From contig CAKZSH010000128.1 of assembly GCA_937918905.1 (NCBI GenBank), forward strand, positions 1 to 32,309: 32,309 nt of DNA, in the 5' to 3' direction. Shown here piece after piece: positions 22,451 to 30,834 of this stretch (position 1 is its first letter; every line of letters starts with the position of its first letter). Made by a program: the position numbers and the translations under genes. This stretch comes from an uncultured Saprospiraceae bacterium. Lineage in GTDB: Bacteria; Bacteroidota; Bacteroidia; Chitinophagales; Saprospiraceae. The notes beneath the pieces are model-generated. The model was not told where the DNA came from, did not search any database, and was given only the letters and a program-made list of their open reading frames with translations.

Positions 22451-23971
22451 TTATAATTTTGCAATTTTGAAAAATTTACCAAGATTTTTATACCCTCTTT
22501 TAATCCTTAAAAAATAAATACCCTTGTCTAATTTTTTAAGATTTATTTTTTGGGAAGAATCAGAGATAGGGTAGACCTGTAATCTTTTTCCTATTGCTGA
22601 GTATATTTCTAATTCTGAATCATTAGGTAAATTTGCACCAAAGCGTACAAGCGCTTCATCAGAGACGGGGTTAGGAATAACGGCTACTATGGAATTATCT
22701 GTTTCAATCTCCATGGCAATGATATGAGAGTAGGTATAAGTTCCATCAAAATCAATTTGTTTTAATCGATAATAAGTTACTCCCGAAATAGTATTTTCAT
22801 CTATCAAAGAGTAATACTGATTGGTCGATGAATTACCTTGCCCTTGTATAGACCCTACAAAATCAAAACGATTTCCATCCAAGCTTCGCTCTATTTCAAA
22901 GTGACTATTATCAGTTTCGCTTGAAGTAACCCATTTTAAAGTGATTTTTTTGTTATTGATAAATCCTTCAAAACTTAAAAGTTCAATTGGTAGAGGATTA
23001 AAACAATTACAAGGATCAGTTGTACCTGTGGAGAGAGTTGATGTTCCATTTGATACATTACCTGAAAAACCTTCTCCTGAAATAAACCAAACATCAAGGT
23101 AGTAAGTACCAGGAGAAGTCTCTGGAATTACTGTACCAATTGGTAAAAGATTACCAGCATTATTATATAGATTTCCAAGGGACATATTTGACAAAGTCCA
23201 TGTTTCATTTGGACTACTATTAATCAAGATATAATCGTGTACAAAATAATCATCTGTATCGTAAAAATTAAGCGGATCAGTACAAGTACAAGGATCACTT
23301 ATTCCATTTACATATGGATTTTGGATAACAATAGGTTCAGATGTAGTAATAATGCAATCTCCATTACTTACTGTTAAAGTAACTGTAAAAGTGCCAGTTG
23401 AATTATAAGTGTAGGAACAATTTTGACCTGTGCAATCAATAATACCATCACCATTAAAATCCCATGAATAGGTTCCATTAAAGGCAGTAGCTGCTGAAAA
23501 ATTTACAGTTGTTCCGATAAATGTAGTTCCAGGATTACCATTGATAATTGCTGTAGGAGAATTCAATACTTTGATTGTAACAATATTTGTTTCAGCAATG
23601 TATTCAGAAAAACCTTGTCTTCTTGCGCATCTTACGTAATAGGTAGTTTGTCCAGGAATAGGTGGTAAGTAATCTTCTTGATTGTTATTTCCAGATGCAA
23701 TATCCCAATTTGAAATTCCTAAATTTCCTTGGGTAGTTGTCATCCATAAATATTCAATAGACGTATTTCCTCCTCCAGATGCAGGGATAATTCCTTCTAT
23801 CAATTCAGGTATTTCTCCTGGACAAATTTCTTGATTCGTGGCAATAGTTCCACCATTAGTTGCATTTTGACCAAGAAGATTAAAGGAGAAAAATAAAGAA
23901 AATAAAAAGAAAAAAGATTTGTTAAAAAAGTAACGGTTCAAACGATGTTCGGTTGGGAAAAATTTCTTCAT
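22451..23971 (-). CDS. Secreted PKD-domain protein with T9SS type A sorting tail
   Basis: A 506-aa exported protein. The signal peptide has an unusually long basic n-region (1-19, MKKFFPTEHRLNRYFFNKSF) before its hydrophobic core and the cleavage region NLLGQ. Residues 37-135 form an Ig-like beta domain. A PKD domain covers about 137-217, with the hallmark FNGTYSWDFNGDGIIDCTGQ and YTYNSTGTFTVTLTVSNGDC. Residues 225-320 contain Cys-rich linkers (DPCTCTDP, DPCNCFNP). A fibronectin-like module follows (330-425; LPIELLSFEGF, SSETDNSHFEIERSLDG, YYRLKQIDFDG). A T9SS tail (425-506; VIPNPVSDEALVRFG, IYSAIGKRLQ) ends KFFKIAKL. No enzymatic motif, so a binding, adhesion or matrix role is inferred. The fibronectin-T9SS module recurs in the partial gene at the right window edge. 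Confidence 0.92.
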   Translation of the reverse strand: MKKFFPTEHRLNRYFFNKSFFFLFSLFFSFNLLGQNATNGGTIATNQEICPGEIPELIEGIIPASGGGNTSIEYLWMTTTQGNLGISNWDIASGNNNQEDYLPPIPGQTTYYVRCARRQGFSEYIAETNIVTIKVLNSPTAIINGNPGTTFIGTTVNFSAATAFNGTYSWDFNGDGIIDCTGQNCSYTYNSTGTFTVTLTVSNGDCIITTSEPIVIQNPYVNGISDPCTCTDPLNFYDTDDYFVHDYILINSSPNETWTLSNMSLGNLYNNAGNLLPIGTVIPETSPGTYYLDVWFISGEGFSGNVSNGTSTLSTGTTDPCNCFNPLPIELLSFEGFINNKKITLKWVTSSETDNSHFEIERSLDGNRFDFVGSIQGQGNSSTNQYYSLIDENTISGVTYYRLKQIDFDGTYTYSHIIAMEIETDNSIVAVIPNPVSDEALVRFGANLPNDSELEIYSAIGKRLQVYPISDSSQKINLKKLDKGIYFLRIKRGYKNLGKFFKIAKL

Positions 23972-24261
23972 AAAAAACGGTTTTAGAAAAATGTGTTAAT
24001 TAAAAAATATTAATATAGGTTTCAGTTATTTCGTTCAGGATATAAAAATTACACCCTTAAACATTACATTTTGTTTAGGTTATGGAAATAAAAATAGCCA
24101 TCCATGTAAAGACAAGTTTACATGGAAAAGCGCATTTTAAAAGACTGGTTTTAGAGGAAACTGTTTTTGTAGAAAGGTTACTTTTTTAATATGTTTGACA
24201 AATGTAATAAAGTTTTAATGTTTTTTACCTTTTTTATAAATAGATGTTTCATTTAATTTAA
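23972..24261. promoter_or_regulatory. Upstream region of the PKD/T9SS gene with a 9-bp palindrome
   Basis: A long AT-rich leader. CCATGTAAA/TTTACATGG at 24102-24125 is a perfect inverted repeat with a 6-base loop, a candidate operator or leader hairpin 130-155 bp upstream of the ATG. Further up on the minus strand, TTTG, 18 bases, then TAACCTTTC resembles a -33/-7 promoter with an extra base. No confident gene. Confidence 0.35.
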
Positions 24262-24303
24262 AAAAAAATGCAGCAGCAAGAAAAACTCTCACTACTGCAT
24301 TAT
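24261..24303 (-). terminator. Terminator of the DUF1508 repeat gene
   Basis: The stem AATGCAGTAG/CTGCTGCATT (read on the minus strand) is followed by a run of eight or more T. It lies 27 bp 3' of the stop codon. Confidence 0.8.
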
Positions 24304-24329
24304 TATTTTTATTCAAAAAATGAATTTAC

Positions 24330-27300
24330 TTAGTTTGGACAGAAGAAGAAGTGGTTTCCACATGTCTTCATGAAGTGAATATCACATCCGTTAGCTGCCT
24401 TAATTTTAAAGGCATCAAGGTCTTTACCCTGTGTATTTAATTTGGCTTTTACAGTTCTATGTTTACTACTAAAACCGATATTACCAACTGTACCTGGAGC
24501 AATTCGTGCATTACTGAATAGACCTGCATTAGCATCCGCAAAACCATTACTATATCCCATAGAACGGAACAAGTTATCTAAGAATGTTTTGTCTCGCGAA
24601 TTGGAGCTATGTGCATTTTTAAGTTTATTATAAAATCCAGCAGGATCTAAACTATGACTATTTCCAAATTCAGGATTTGTTCCTAATTTAGTTAAAACCT
24701 TTGGTGCATTAGATTTAATATCAAACACGATATTATCTGATCCTGTACAGTTACAAGTAGGAGCTGGTGGAGGTGTCACTTTTTCTACTGGAGCCGGTGG
24801 AGGTGTTACTTTTTCTACTGGCGGCTTCTCGACAGGAGCTGTAATAGCTGTTTCTGTTTTTCCACCACATCCATCACATCCTCTAAGTAGGAAAAATAAT
24901 GGAATAAGCAATAAGAATGGTAGTAACCACCACCAGTTAAATCCACCAGATGCGGCAGCGGCCGTAGTTGCAGCAGCTTTGGCTGCTGGAGCGGCGGCAG
25001 CAGCAGCGACTACTTTTTTCTTTGCAACAGGAGCAACCACTTCTTTTTCCACAACAATTTCTGGCTCTGGCTCTGGTTTAGGTTTTACTGTTTCAGTAAC
25101 AATTGCAGCAGCGGCAGCTGTTGCAGCAACAGTTTCAACAATAGGAGGAACAGCTACTTCTTCAGTTTCTAAGCAACTTCTACCTACTTCTCTTCCTGAA
25201 CCATCTTTAAGAATATGTAATGAATACTTTCCACGTTTTAAAGTTTCGTACATATCAGGATTATCCAAGTTTTTCAATGCAGCAGATAATTCTGAATCTC
25301 TTCTTTTAGATTTTTTGAAACCTTCACTTCGTAGACGAACGTTACCGTTTTCCTTATATATCACAAAGTAGAATTGGCCATCTTTCTTGAAGAAAGCAAC
25401 ATTGTTCTTTTTATCTGTTACTTTATGACCTTCATATTCTGAGCAAGGTAAATAGTCATCTTCTTTTTCTTTCGTCTCTTCTGTTTTTACAGTAGTTACA
25501 GCAGCAGCAGCTACAGCTGTAGCTGCAACAGTTTCTACTACTGGAGCAGCTTTTTTCTCCTCTACAGTTTCTAAACAACTTCTTCCAACTTCACGGCCAG
25601 TTTTATCTCGTAAGATGTGAATTCTGTATTTACCTCTTGTTAAGGTTTCATACATTTCTTTATTGTCGAGGTTTTTAAGCAAACCTGATAATTCTACATC
25701 TCTTTCTTTAGCTGATTCGAAACCTTCACTACGAAGTCTAACAGAACCATCTTCTTTGTAAACTACAAAATAGAATTGACCATTTTCATGTTTGAAAAAT
25801 GCTACTTTATTTTGTTTGTCATTAACAGTATGACCTTCGTATGCTTTACATGGTAAATAGTCATCTTCCTTTTCTTTCTTGACTTCTTCTGCTGGAGCAG
25901 CAGATACAACAGCAGCAGCTACGGCAGTTGCAGCCACAGTTTCAACTACTGGAGGAGCTGCAACCTTTTCAGCTTCTTTTTCAAGACAACTTCGACCAAC
26001 TTCTCTTCCTGTGCTATCTCTTAAAATGTGAATACTGTACTTTCCACGTTTGATGGTTTCGTACATATCAGCGTTGTCAAGATTTTTGATAACACCTGAT
26101 AATTCAACGTCTCTTTCTTTAGCAGAACCGAAACCTTCACTACGAAGTCTAACAGAACCATCTTCTTTATAAACTACAAAATAGAATTGACCATTTTCAT
26201 GTTTGAAAAAAGCAATATTATTTACTTTGTCATTTACTTCATGACCTTCGTATTCTTTACAAGGTAAGTAGTCATCTTCTTTTTCAGTTTTAACCTCTTC
26301 GCTTGAAGTGGCACTTACAGCAGCGGCAGCAACAGCAGTAGCAGCCGCAGTTTCGGCAACAGGAGGAGCCGCAATTTTTTCAACTTCTTTTTCAAGACAA
26401 CTTCTTCCTACTTCTCTACCCGTATCATCTCTCAAAATATGAATGCTGTATTTACCTCTTTTAATGGTTTCATACATATCAGGATTATTCAAATTTTTGA
26501 GCATCCCTGAAAGTTCCACATCTCGATCTTTGGCAGAACCGAAACCTTCACTACGAAGTCTAACAGAACCATCTTCTTTGTAAACTACAAAATAGAATTG
26601 ACCATTTTCATGTTTGAAAAAAGCAACTCCATTTACTTTATCATTCACAGTATGACCTTCGTATTCTTTACAAGGCAAATAGTCATCTTCTTTTTCAGCT
26701 GGTTCAGCAGGAGTAGCTTTAACCGTTTTATTAACCTCTTCGTTACTTGCTGTAGGAGCCTCCAAAGTAACAGCTTCTTCAGAAATTATTGAAGAGCTCA
26801 TAGCACTTGCAGCAGCCATAGTTCCTAAGCCTCCTCCAAGTAACCATTTACCACCGTTATCTCTTTCTTCTGCGGATTTGTACCATTTACTTCTTGCAAT
26901 CTCTTGATGATTACCAGCTCTTAAAGTATAATAATATCTTCCACTTGGAGTTTCGTGAAATTTATATCGTTTATCTATTCCCCAGTTTTTTTCAACTGAA
27001 GCGATACCATTATCACGAGCAGCTTCGGAAGTATATCCTTCACTTATCAATACAGGTTCACCATCTACTTTGTAGGAAAAATAATATTCATTGTGTTTTT
27101 CACTATAAAATTTATCCCACCCATTTTGAACATCAGTACCTGAGTTTTTATAAAATCCAAAAGTTCGATAGTCATCCATTCCATCTCCTGAGGCTTTCGT
27201 AGCTGCGGCAGCAGGAGCAGCTTTAGCAACTTCAACCATACCACCTCCGCCATTCATTACAATTCCCATTGCTCTTTTCATTTCATCTTCTGAATCGAAG

Positions 27301-28436
27301 TTCACACTTCGAGCAATTTCTTGATGGTTACCTGCTTTTAATGTAAAGTAGAATTTACCATCATCAGTAGTATGAGTAGCGTATCTCTTTTCTATTTTAG
27401 AATTTTTTTCTACAGATGCAATACCATTGTCTCGACCAGACTCTTGAGTATAACCTTGACTCAATAACAATACTTTTCCGTCATCAGATTTAAAAGAAAA
27501 GAAATGAAAACCATCATCACCTTTTGCAAATTTATCAAAACCACTTGTGGTATCAGTACCTGAGTTTTGATAAAAAGCCGCATCCATGTAATCGTCTTGT
27601 TCTTTAGAATCACTACCATCTGTACTTTCAGTTTTAGGAGCCGCTTTGGCAACTTCAACCATTGCTCCACCACCATTGATTACAATTCCCATTGCTCTTT
27701 TCATTTCATCTTCTGAATTGAAATCAACACTTCGAGCAATTTCTTGATGATTACCTGCTTTTAAGGTAAAGAAAAATTTACCATCATCAGTAGTGCCAGT
27801 AGTGTACCGCTTTTCGATTGGAGAGTTTTTCTCAACAGAAGAGATGCCGTTATCACGGCCTGATTCCTGAGTATATCCTTGACTAGTCAACAATACTCTT
27901 CCGTCGTCAGATTTGAATGAGAAATAATAAAAGTTATTATCTCCTTTTTGAAATTTATCAAAACCACTTCCAGTATCAGTACCTGAGTTTTGATAAAAGT
28001 CTGCATCCATGTAATCATCTTGTGCTTTGGAAGCGTCACTATCACCTGATGGAGCTGAGCTAGCAGCTACATTAAGTGCAGTATCTGCTGATGAAGCTTC
28101 TGTCGTTTTAGATTTGCTTGAGTCAGATGCAGATGAAGCATATGCAATAATTTCTTTGATTGCTGCTTCTTGATCAGCTTCAGTATCAAACATTAAACTC
28201 GTTGCAACTATTTGATGATTAGCGGCCTTAATGTTAAAATAATATTTCCCATCGGAAGAGGTGAGACGTTCGTATCGTTCTGAAATAGGTGCGTTCTTTT
28301 TAAAAGAAGCTATCCCATTGTCCCGTGCTGCTTTTGAATTGTAAGCTTCGCTGCGCAAAACTTGATTCTCTTGGCTGTTATAAACACGGAAGTAGAATTG
28401 CTTTCGTTTTTCGTTTCGAAATGATCTAATCCTCAT
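24330..28436 (-). CDS. Modular DUF1508 (YegP-like) repeat protein with membrane anchor and unknown C-terminal domain
   Basis: A 1368-aa protein. Eight double modules, each with two DUF1508-like units, lie in two groups. Group D: residues 1-100, 140-252, 281-393, 421-535, with core patterns SEGYTSEAARDNGIASVEKN and FTLKAGNHQEIARS. Group E: 582-683, 718-820, 856-957, 990-1091, each starting EKEDDYLPCKEYEGH, then FYFVVYKEDGSVRLRSEGF, and ending TGREVGRSC. Ala/Pro/Glu-rich linkers separate the modules. There is no signal peptide; a membrane segment lies at about 1167-1184 (WWWLLPFLLLIPLFFLL), preceded by KKK. A Pro-rich stalk (1200-1226) and a tail domain (1227-1368), which I do not recognise, follow. 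Seven Cys lie after the membrane segment. By charge, the modules are cytoplasmic and the tail periplasmic; the reverse cannot be excluded. DUF1508 function is unknown. The start codon follows a good promoter. Confidence 0.9.
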   Translation of the reverse strand: MRIRSFRNEKRKQFYFRVYNSQENQVLRSEAYNSKAARDNGIASFKKNAPISERYERLTSSDGKYYFNIKAANHQIVATSLMFDTEADQEAAIKEIIAYASSASDSSKSKTTEASSADTALNVAASSAPSGDSDASKAQDDYMDADFYQNSGTDTGSGFDKFQKGDNNFYYFSFKSDDGRVLLTSQGYTQESGRDNGISSVEKNSPIEKRYTTGTTDDGKFFFTLKAGNHQEIARSVDFNSEDEMKRAMGIVINGGGAMVEVAKAAPKTESTDGSDSKEQDDYMDAAFYQNSGTDTTSGFDKFAKGDDGFHFFSFKSDDGKVLLLSQGYTQESGRDNGIASVEKNSKIEKRYATHTTDDGKFYFTLKAGNHQEIARSVNFDSEDEMKRAMGIVMNGGGGMVEVAKAAPAAAATKASGDGMDDYRTFGFYKNSGTDVQNGWDKFYSEKHNEYYFSYKVDGEPVLISEGYTSEAARDNGIASVEKNWGIDKRYKFHETPSGRYYYTLRAGNHQEIARSKWYKSAEERDNGGKWLLGGGLGTMAAASAMSSSIISEEAVTLEAPTASNEEVNKTVKATPAEPAEKEDDYLPCKEYEGHTVNDKVNGVAFFKHENGQFYFVVYKEDGSVRLRSEGFGSAKDRDVELSGMLKNLNNPDMYETIKRGKYSIHILRDDTGREVGRSCLEKEVEKIAAPPVAETAAATAVAAAAVSATSSEEVKTEKEDDYLPCKEYEGHEVNDKVNNIAFFKHENGQFYFVVYKEDGSVRLRSEGFGSAKERDVELSGVIKNLDNADMYETIKRGKYSIHILRDSTGREVGRSCLEKEAEKVAAPPVVETVAATAVAAAVVSAAPAEEVKKEKEDDYLPCKAYEGHTVNDKQNKVAFFKHENGQFYFVVYKEDGSVRLRSEGFESAKERDVELSGLLKNLDNKEMYETLTRGKYRIHILRDKTGREVGRSCLETVEEKKAAPVVETVAATAVAAAAVTTVKTEETKEKEDDYLPCSEYEGHKVTDKKNNVAFFKKDGQFYFVIYKENGNVRLRSEGFKKSKRRDSELSAALKNLDNPDMYETLKRGKYSLHILKDGSGREVGRSCLETEEVAVPPIVETVAATAAAAAIVTETVKPKPEPEPEIVVEKEVVAPVAKKKVVAAAAAAPAAKAAATTAAAASGGFNWWWLLPFLLLIPLFFLLRGCDGCGGKTETAITAPVEKPPVEKVTPPPAPVEKVTPPPAPTCNCTGSDNIVFDIKSNAPKVLTKLGTNPEFGNSHSLDPAGFYNKLKNAHSSNSRDKTFLDNLFRSMGYSNGFADANAGLFSNARIAPGTVGNIGFSSKHRTVKAKLNTQGKDLDAFKIKAANGCDIHFMKTCGNHFFFCPN
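25162..26693 (-). repeat. Four near-identical E-type modules within the DUF1508 gene
   Basis: In-frame tandem units at 26693, 26285, 25871 and 25469 (counting downwards), with a period of about 400-415 bp including the Ala-rich linker. Modules E1-E3 are very close at DNA level (the block around AGAATTGACCATTTTCATGT on the plus strand recurs three times); E4 is more diverged. This is consistent with recent duplication and makes the locus prone to copy-number change and assembly error. Confidence 0.85.
27258..28019 (-). repeat. Two near-identical D-type modules within the DUF1508 gene
   Basis: Modules D2 (28019-27681) and D3 (27596-27258) share FYQNSGTDT, QGYTQESGRDNGI and EDEMKRAMGIV in the same positions and are near-identical in protein sequence; D4 and D1 are more diverged. 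Confidence 0.8.
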
Positions 28437-28471
28437 GATAATTAAATGTCGTTTTGTTAAAAAATATTAAG

Positions 28472-28504
28472 TAAATCTATAATAAATAAAAAATTATAAG
28501 TCAA
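28472..28504 (-). promoter_or_regulatory. Promoter-like pair upstream of the DUF1508 gene
   Basis: On the minus strand TTG (28504-28502) is followed after about 22 bases by TAGATTTA (28479-28472), one base from TAnnTTTG, about 35 bp upstream of the ATG. The same region also resembles a classical TTGACT-17-TATAGA pair. Confidence 0.4.
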
Positions 28505-29141
28505 TAATGATAAGCATGTAACTAAGAAAAATTTTAGTGGGTTTTTCTTTTTTTTCTTAAAAAAAATCCTTTAACCTTATTTTCAGAATATGATTTTTTT
28601 GAGAAAGTTATTCAAATAAAAACCTATTACCAGTTTTACATTTGCTCAATTATTTTGTTGATTTCACTTTAGGGTTAATATTTTTTATATGCTAGGATTA
28701 TCTATATATGAGGGTCTCAATTATTTTTTTAGAAAAACCTGAAAAACGATTAATGAGAGGCCAATATAATAAAATGTTAATTAAATCTGCCATGTTTTGC
28801 TCAATTTCCAATCAAAAAAATCTCCATCAAAAAAACAACATATGATAGGATTTATTTTTTTGATAAAATTTCAAAGAGAAATTGATGATAATTGGGATAA
28901 AATCAAGTGATCTTATCAGAAATGCATTGAGATACGTTACTAAGTAAAAGAAGCAGCACAAATACATTCAATCTTATCTTCTTCAATCGAAATGGCAGAA
29001 TGAAGAATCTAAATCCGAATAAAGATCAAAAGCTTTTTGGTGATGTTGAGAATTTTTAGAATAAAATAATTTATATGTAAATTGGAGATTTGTTGTTCTC
29101 TTAATTTTTTGTAACAAATTGTTCATTTAGAATTAAATCTA
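28505..29141. other. Gene-free AT-rich divergent region
   Basis: About 640 bp between the divergent DUF1508 and MltA genes. No long frame and no clear repeat or hairpin. Only very short frames occur (for example MKNLNPNKDQKLFGDVENF at about 29003-29062 on the plus strand). It should hold the MltA promoter, but none is obvious. Confidence 0.4.
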
Positions 29142-30341
29142 TTGAAAGGCTATAATTGTAAATATAATACCCCATTTAAGTTTTTATTTTATTTTTTCTT
29201 ATCCTTTTTGCTTGTCCAATGTTCAGGTAAACCCGAACCATCTGAAGATCATAGTGAATCATCTAGTATAGATTCTTTAGGTTTTGGGTATGACTTTATT
29301 GGTAATGGAAAAACTGCTCACGAAAAATTTGATGCCATTCTTAACCTTTCCGATATTGATACTTTTGATTTTCCAGCCATTACTAGTGAACTTGCAGAAG
29401 GTTTACGACAACAACTAAAGTTGATAACTTATCAGCGAAAAATGTCGGAGGAATATTCAGGAATTTCGATCAAACAAGAAAATTTAGAACAAACTATCAA
29501 GACATTATTAACTGCACAATTTGATAATAATTTTAGTATAAAAAATAAATTGGAAGCTCACCAGATATGGGGGGAAGACCAAAGAGGGAATGTTCATTTT
29601 ACAGGTTATTTCACTCCTGTTTTAAAAGTAAGAGAAAAGCCAAATCGTATTTATAAATATCCTTTATATCTGTTTCCAAAAAACTGGAAGGGGGCACTTC
29701 CAACTCGATTAGAAATAGAAAGAGATAGTGTTCTTAAAGGTAAGAATCTAGAAATTGCTTATGCAAAAAGTAAATTAGATATTTATTTTATGCAGGTGCA
29801 AGGGTCAGGATATATTGAATTGCCAAATGGTAAAAGAAAATTATTAGCACATGGTGGAGGCAATAAACATCCTTATCGAAGTATTGGAAAGTATATGGTG
29901 GCTAACGGTTATACTACTCCAGAGTATGTTTCATTAAATAGTATTAAAAGTTATTTTAAAAAACATCCAGAGCAAGTTGATTCTATTTTATTTATTAATC
30001 CTTCTTATGTTTTTTTTAAGCCAGTTAATACACTTCCTAGAGGTGCTGGTAATGTAACTTTAACTCCTGGTCATTCGATTGCAATTGATAAAAAAGTGTT
30101 ACCTCTTGGAAGTTGCTTTTTAGCAAGTGTTCCAATTATTGACGATCAAAGAAATTTTAGCCATCATGAATATCGGATTCTTTTAGCTCAAGATATAGGA
30201 GGAGCAATAAAAGGAACGGGGCATATTGACTTGTATCAAGGTATAGGGTTGCGATCAGAAAAAAAAGCAAGTGCTCTACATCACTATGGTAGTTTATGGT
30301 TATTGCTGCCTAAAGATTCTACATGGAGTGATAATAATTAG
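29142..30341 (+). CDS. mltA: MltA family membrane-bound lytic murein transglycosylase (lipoprotein)
   Basis: Lytic transglycosylase that cleaves the glycan strands of peptidoglycan to form 1,6-anhydromuramic ends; anchored as a lipoprotein. The frame has no ATG after the upstream in-frame stop at 29112; TTG at 29142 is the best start and gives a signal peptide with lipobox LLVQC, Cys27. The MltA domain runs from about 140 to 290 (FTGYFTPVLKV, KYPLYLFP, LPTRLEIE, IYFMQVQGSGYIELPNGK, LLAHGGGNKHPYRSIGKYMV). The 3D domain follows (about 305-390), with LTPGHSIAIDKKVLPLGS, then AQDIGGAIKGTGHIDLYQGIG, which has both conserved Asp (351 and 363), one of them catalytic, and the ending HHYGSLWLLLPK. All active-site motifs are intact. 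Single gene. Confidence 0.95.
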   Translation: MKGYNCKYNTPFKFLFYFFLSFLLVQCSGKPEPSEDHSESSSIDSLGFGYDFIGNGKTAHEKFDAILNLSDIDTFDFPAITSELAEGLRQQLKLITYQRKMSEEYSGISIKQENLEQTIKTLLTAQFDNNFSIKNKLEAHQIWGEDQRGNVHFTGYFTPVLKVREKPNRIYKYPLYLFPKNWKGALPTRLEIERDSVLKGKNLEIAYAKSKLDIYFMQVQGSGYIELPNGKRKLLAHGGGNKHPYRSIGKYMVANGYTTPEYVSLNSIKSYFKKHPEQVDSILFINPSYVFFKPVNTLPRGAGNVTLTPGHSIAIDKKVLPLGSCFLASVPIIDDQRNFSHHEYRILLAQDIGGAIKGTGHIDLYQGIGLRSEKKASALHHYGSLWLLLPKDSTWSDNN

Positions 30342-30411
30342 AGCTTAATTAAATCAACTTTCCATTTCAATATTGGTCAATATACTAGGGATCTATAAAA
30401 TTATTCGTTCC

Positions 30412-30503
30412 TTGACAAATTTCGTGGTCAGGTAAAAGTTGAAAGCCTGCTGGCGAAGGCAGGCTTTTAATTTTTATCTGACCCAAAACACGGAATTTGT
30501 CAA
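30412..30503. repeat. Palindromic element with nested hairpin
   Basis: The ends TTGACAAATTTCGTG (30412) and CACGGAATTTGTCAA (ending 30503) are inverted with one mismatch, as are TCAGGTAAAA and TTTTATCTGA further in. The centre is a strong hairpin, AAAGCCTGC/GCAGGCTTT. It sits 70 bp 3' of the MltA stop in the gene-free stretch 30342-30834. Confidence 0.8.
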
Positions 30504-30615
30504 ACAACCAAATTATTTAGCGTAACTCACTTTTTATGGTGAACTTCAGAATTAAATCTAACATATATTTTTTATTTTAATAATAATTGTATATGTTTGC
30601 TATTCCTTCGGTACA

Positions 30616-30650
30616 TAAAAAAAAAAGAGAAATTTCCTTTTCTCTTAAAA
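30616..30650 (-). terminator. Orphan terminator-like hairpin on the minus strand
   Basis: The stem AAGAGAAA/TTTCTCTT is followed, read on the minus strand, by ten or so T. It is in the right form for termination of a minus-strand transcript, yet no minus-strand gene lies above it before 31.7 kb. The frame 30587-30775 on the plus strand crosses it and is not protein-like. Confidence 0.45.
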
Positions 30651-30834
30651 CTACCCATTATTTTTTATTTTTTAATGTAAATGCTTGTAAACCAAGAATT
30701 TATATAATTTATTTTTTAGGAATTAACATAATGTGGATTAATTTTTGCATTAGAAAAATATCCAATATATACTAACACACAGCCTAAATCGTGAAATCCT
30801 TTATCCTTTATTGTTTCACCAAAACCGTTTTTCC

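Noticed and set aside
24082-24189. 35-codon plus-strand frame (starts MEIKIAIHVKTSLHGK)
   Set aside because: It looks somewhat protein-like, but it contains the 9-bp palindrome, has no clear leader, and is antisense to the PKD gene's upstream region; too short to support.
24979-25371. 130-codon plus-strand Ala-rich frame
   Set aside because: Antisense of the Ala-rich linkers in the DUF1508 gene; composition is an artefact of the repeated codons.
28940-29008. 22-codon minus-strand open stretch (contains SIEEDKIECICAASFT)
   Set aside because: No start codon, a stop directly upstream, and too short; could be a gene remnant, but chance is as likely.
30587-30775. 62-codon plus-strand frame starting at TTG
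   Set aside because: It crosses a terminator-like hairpin and an A-run; the translation is low-complexity and not protein-like.
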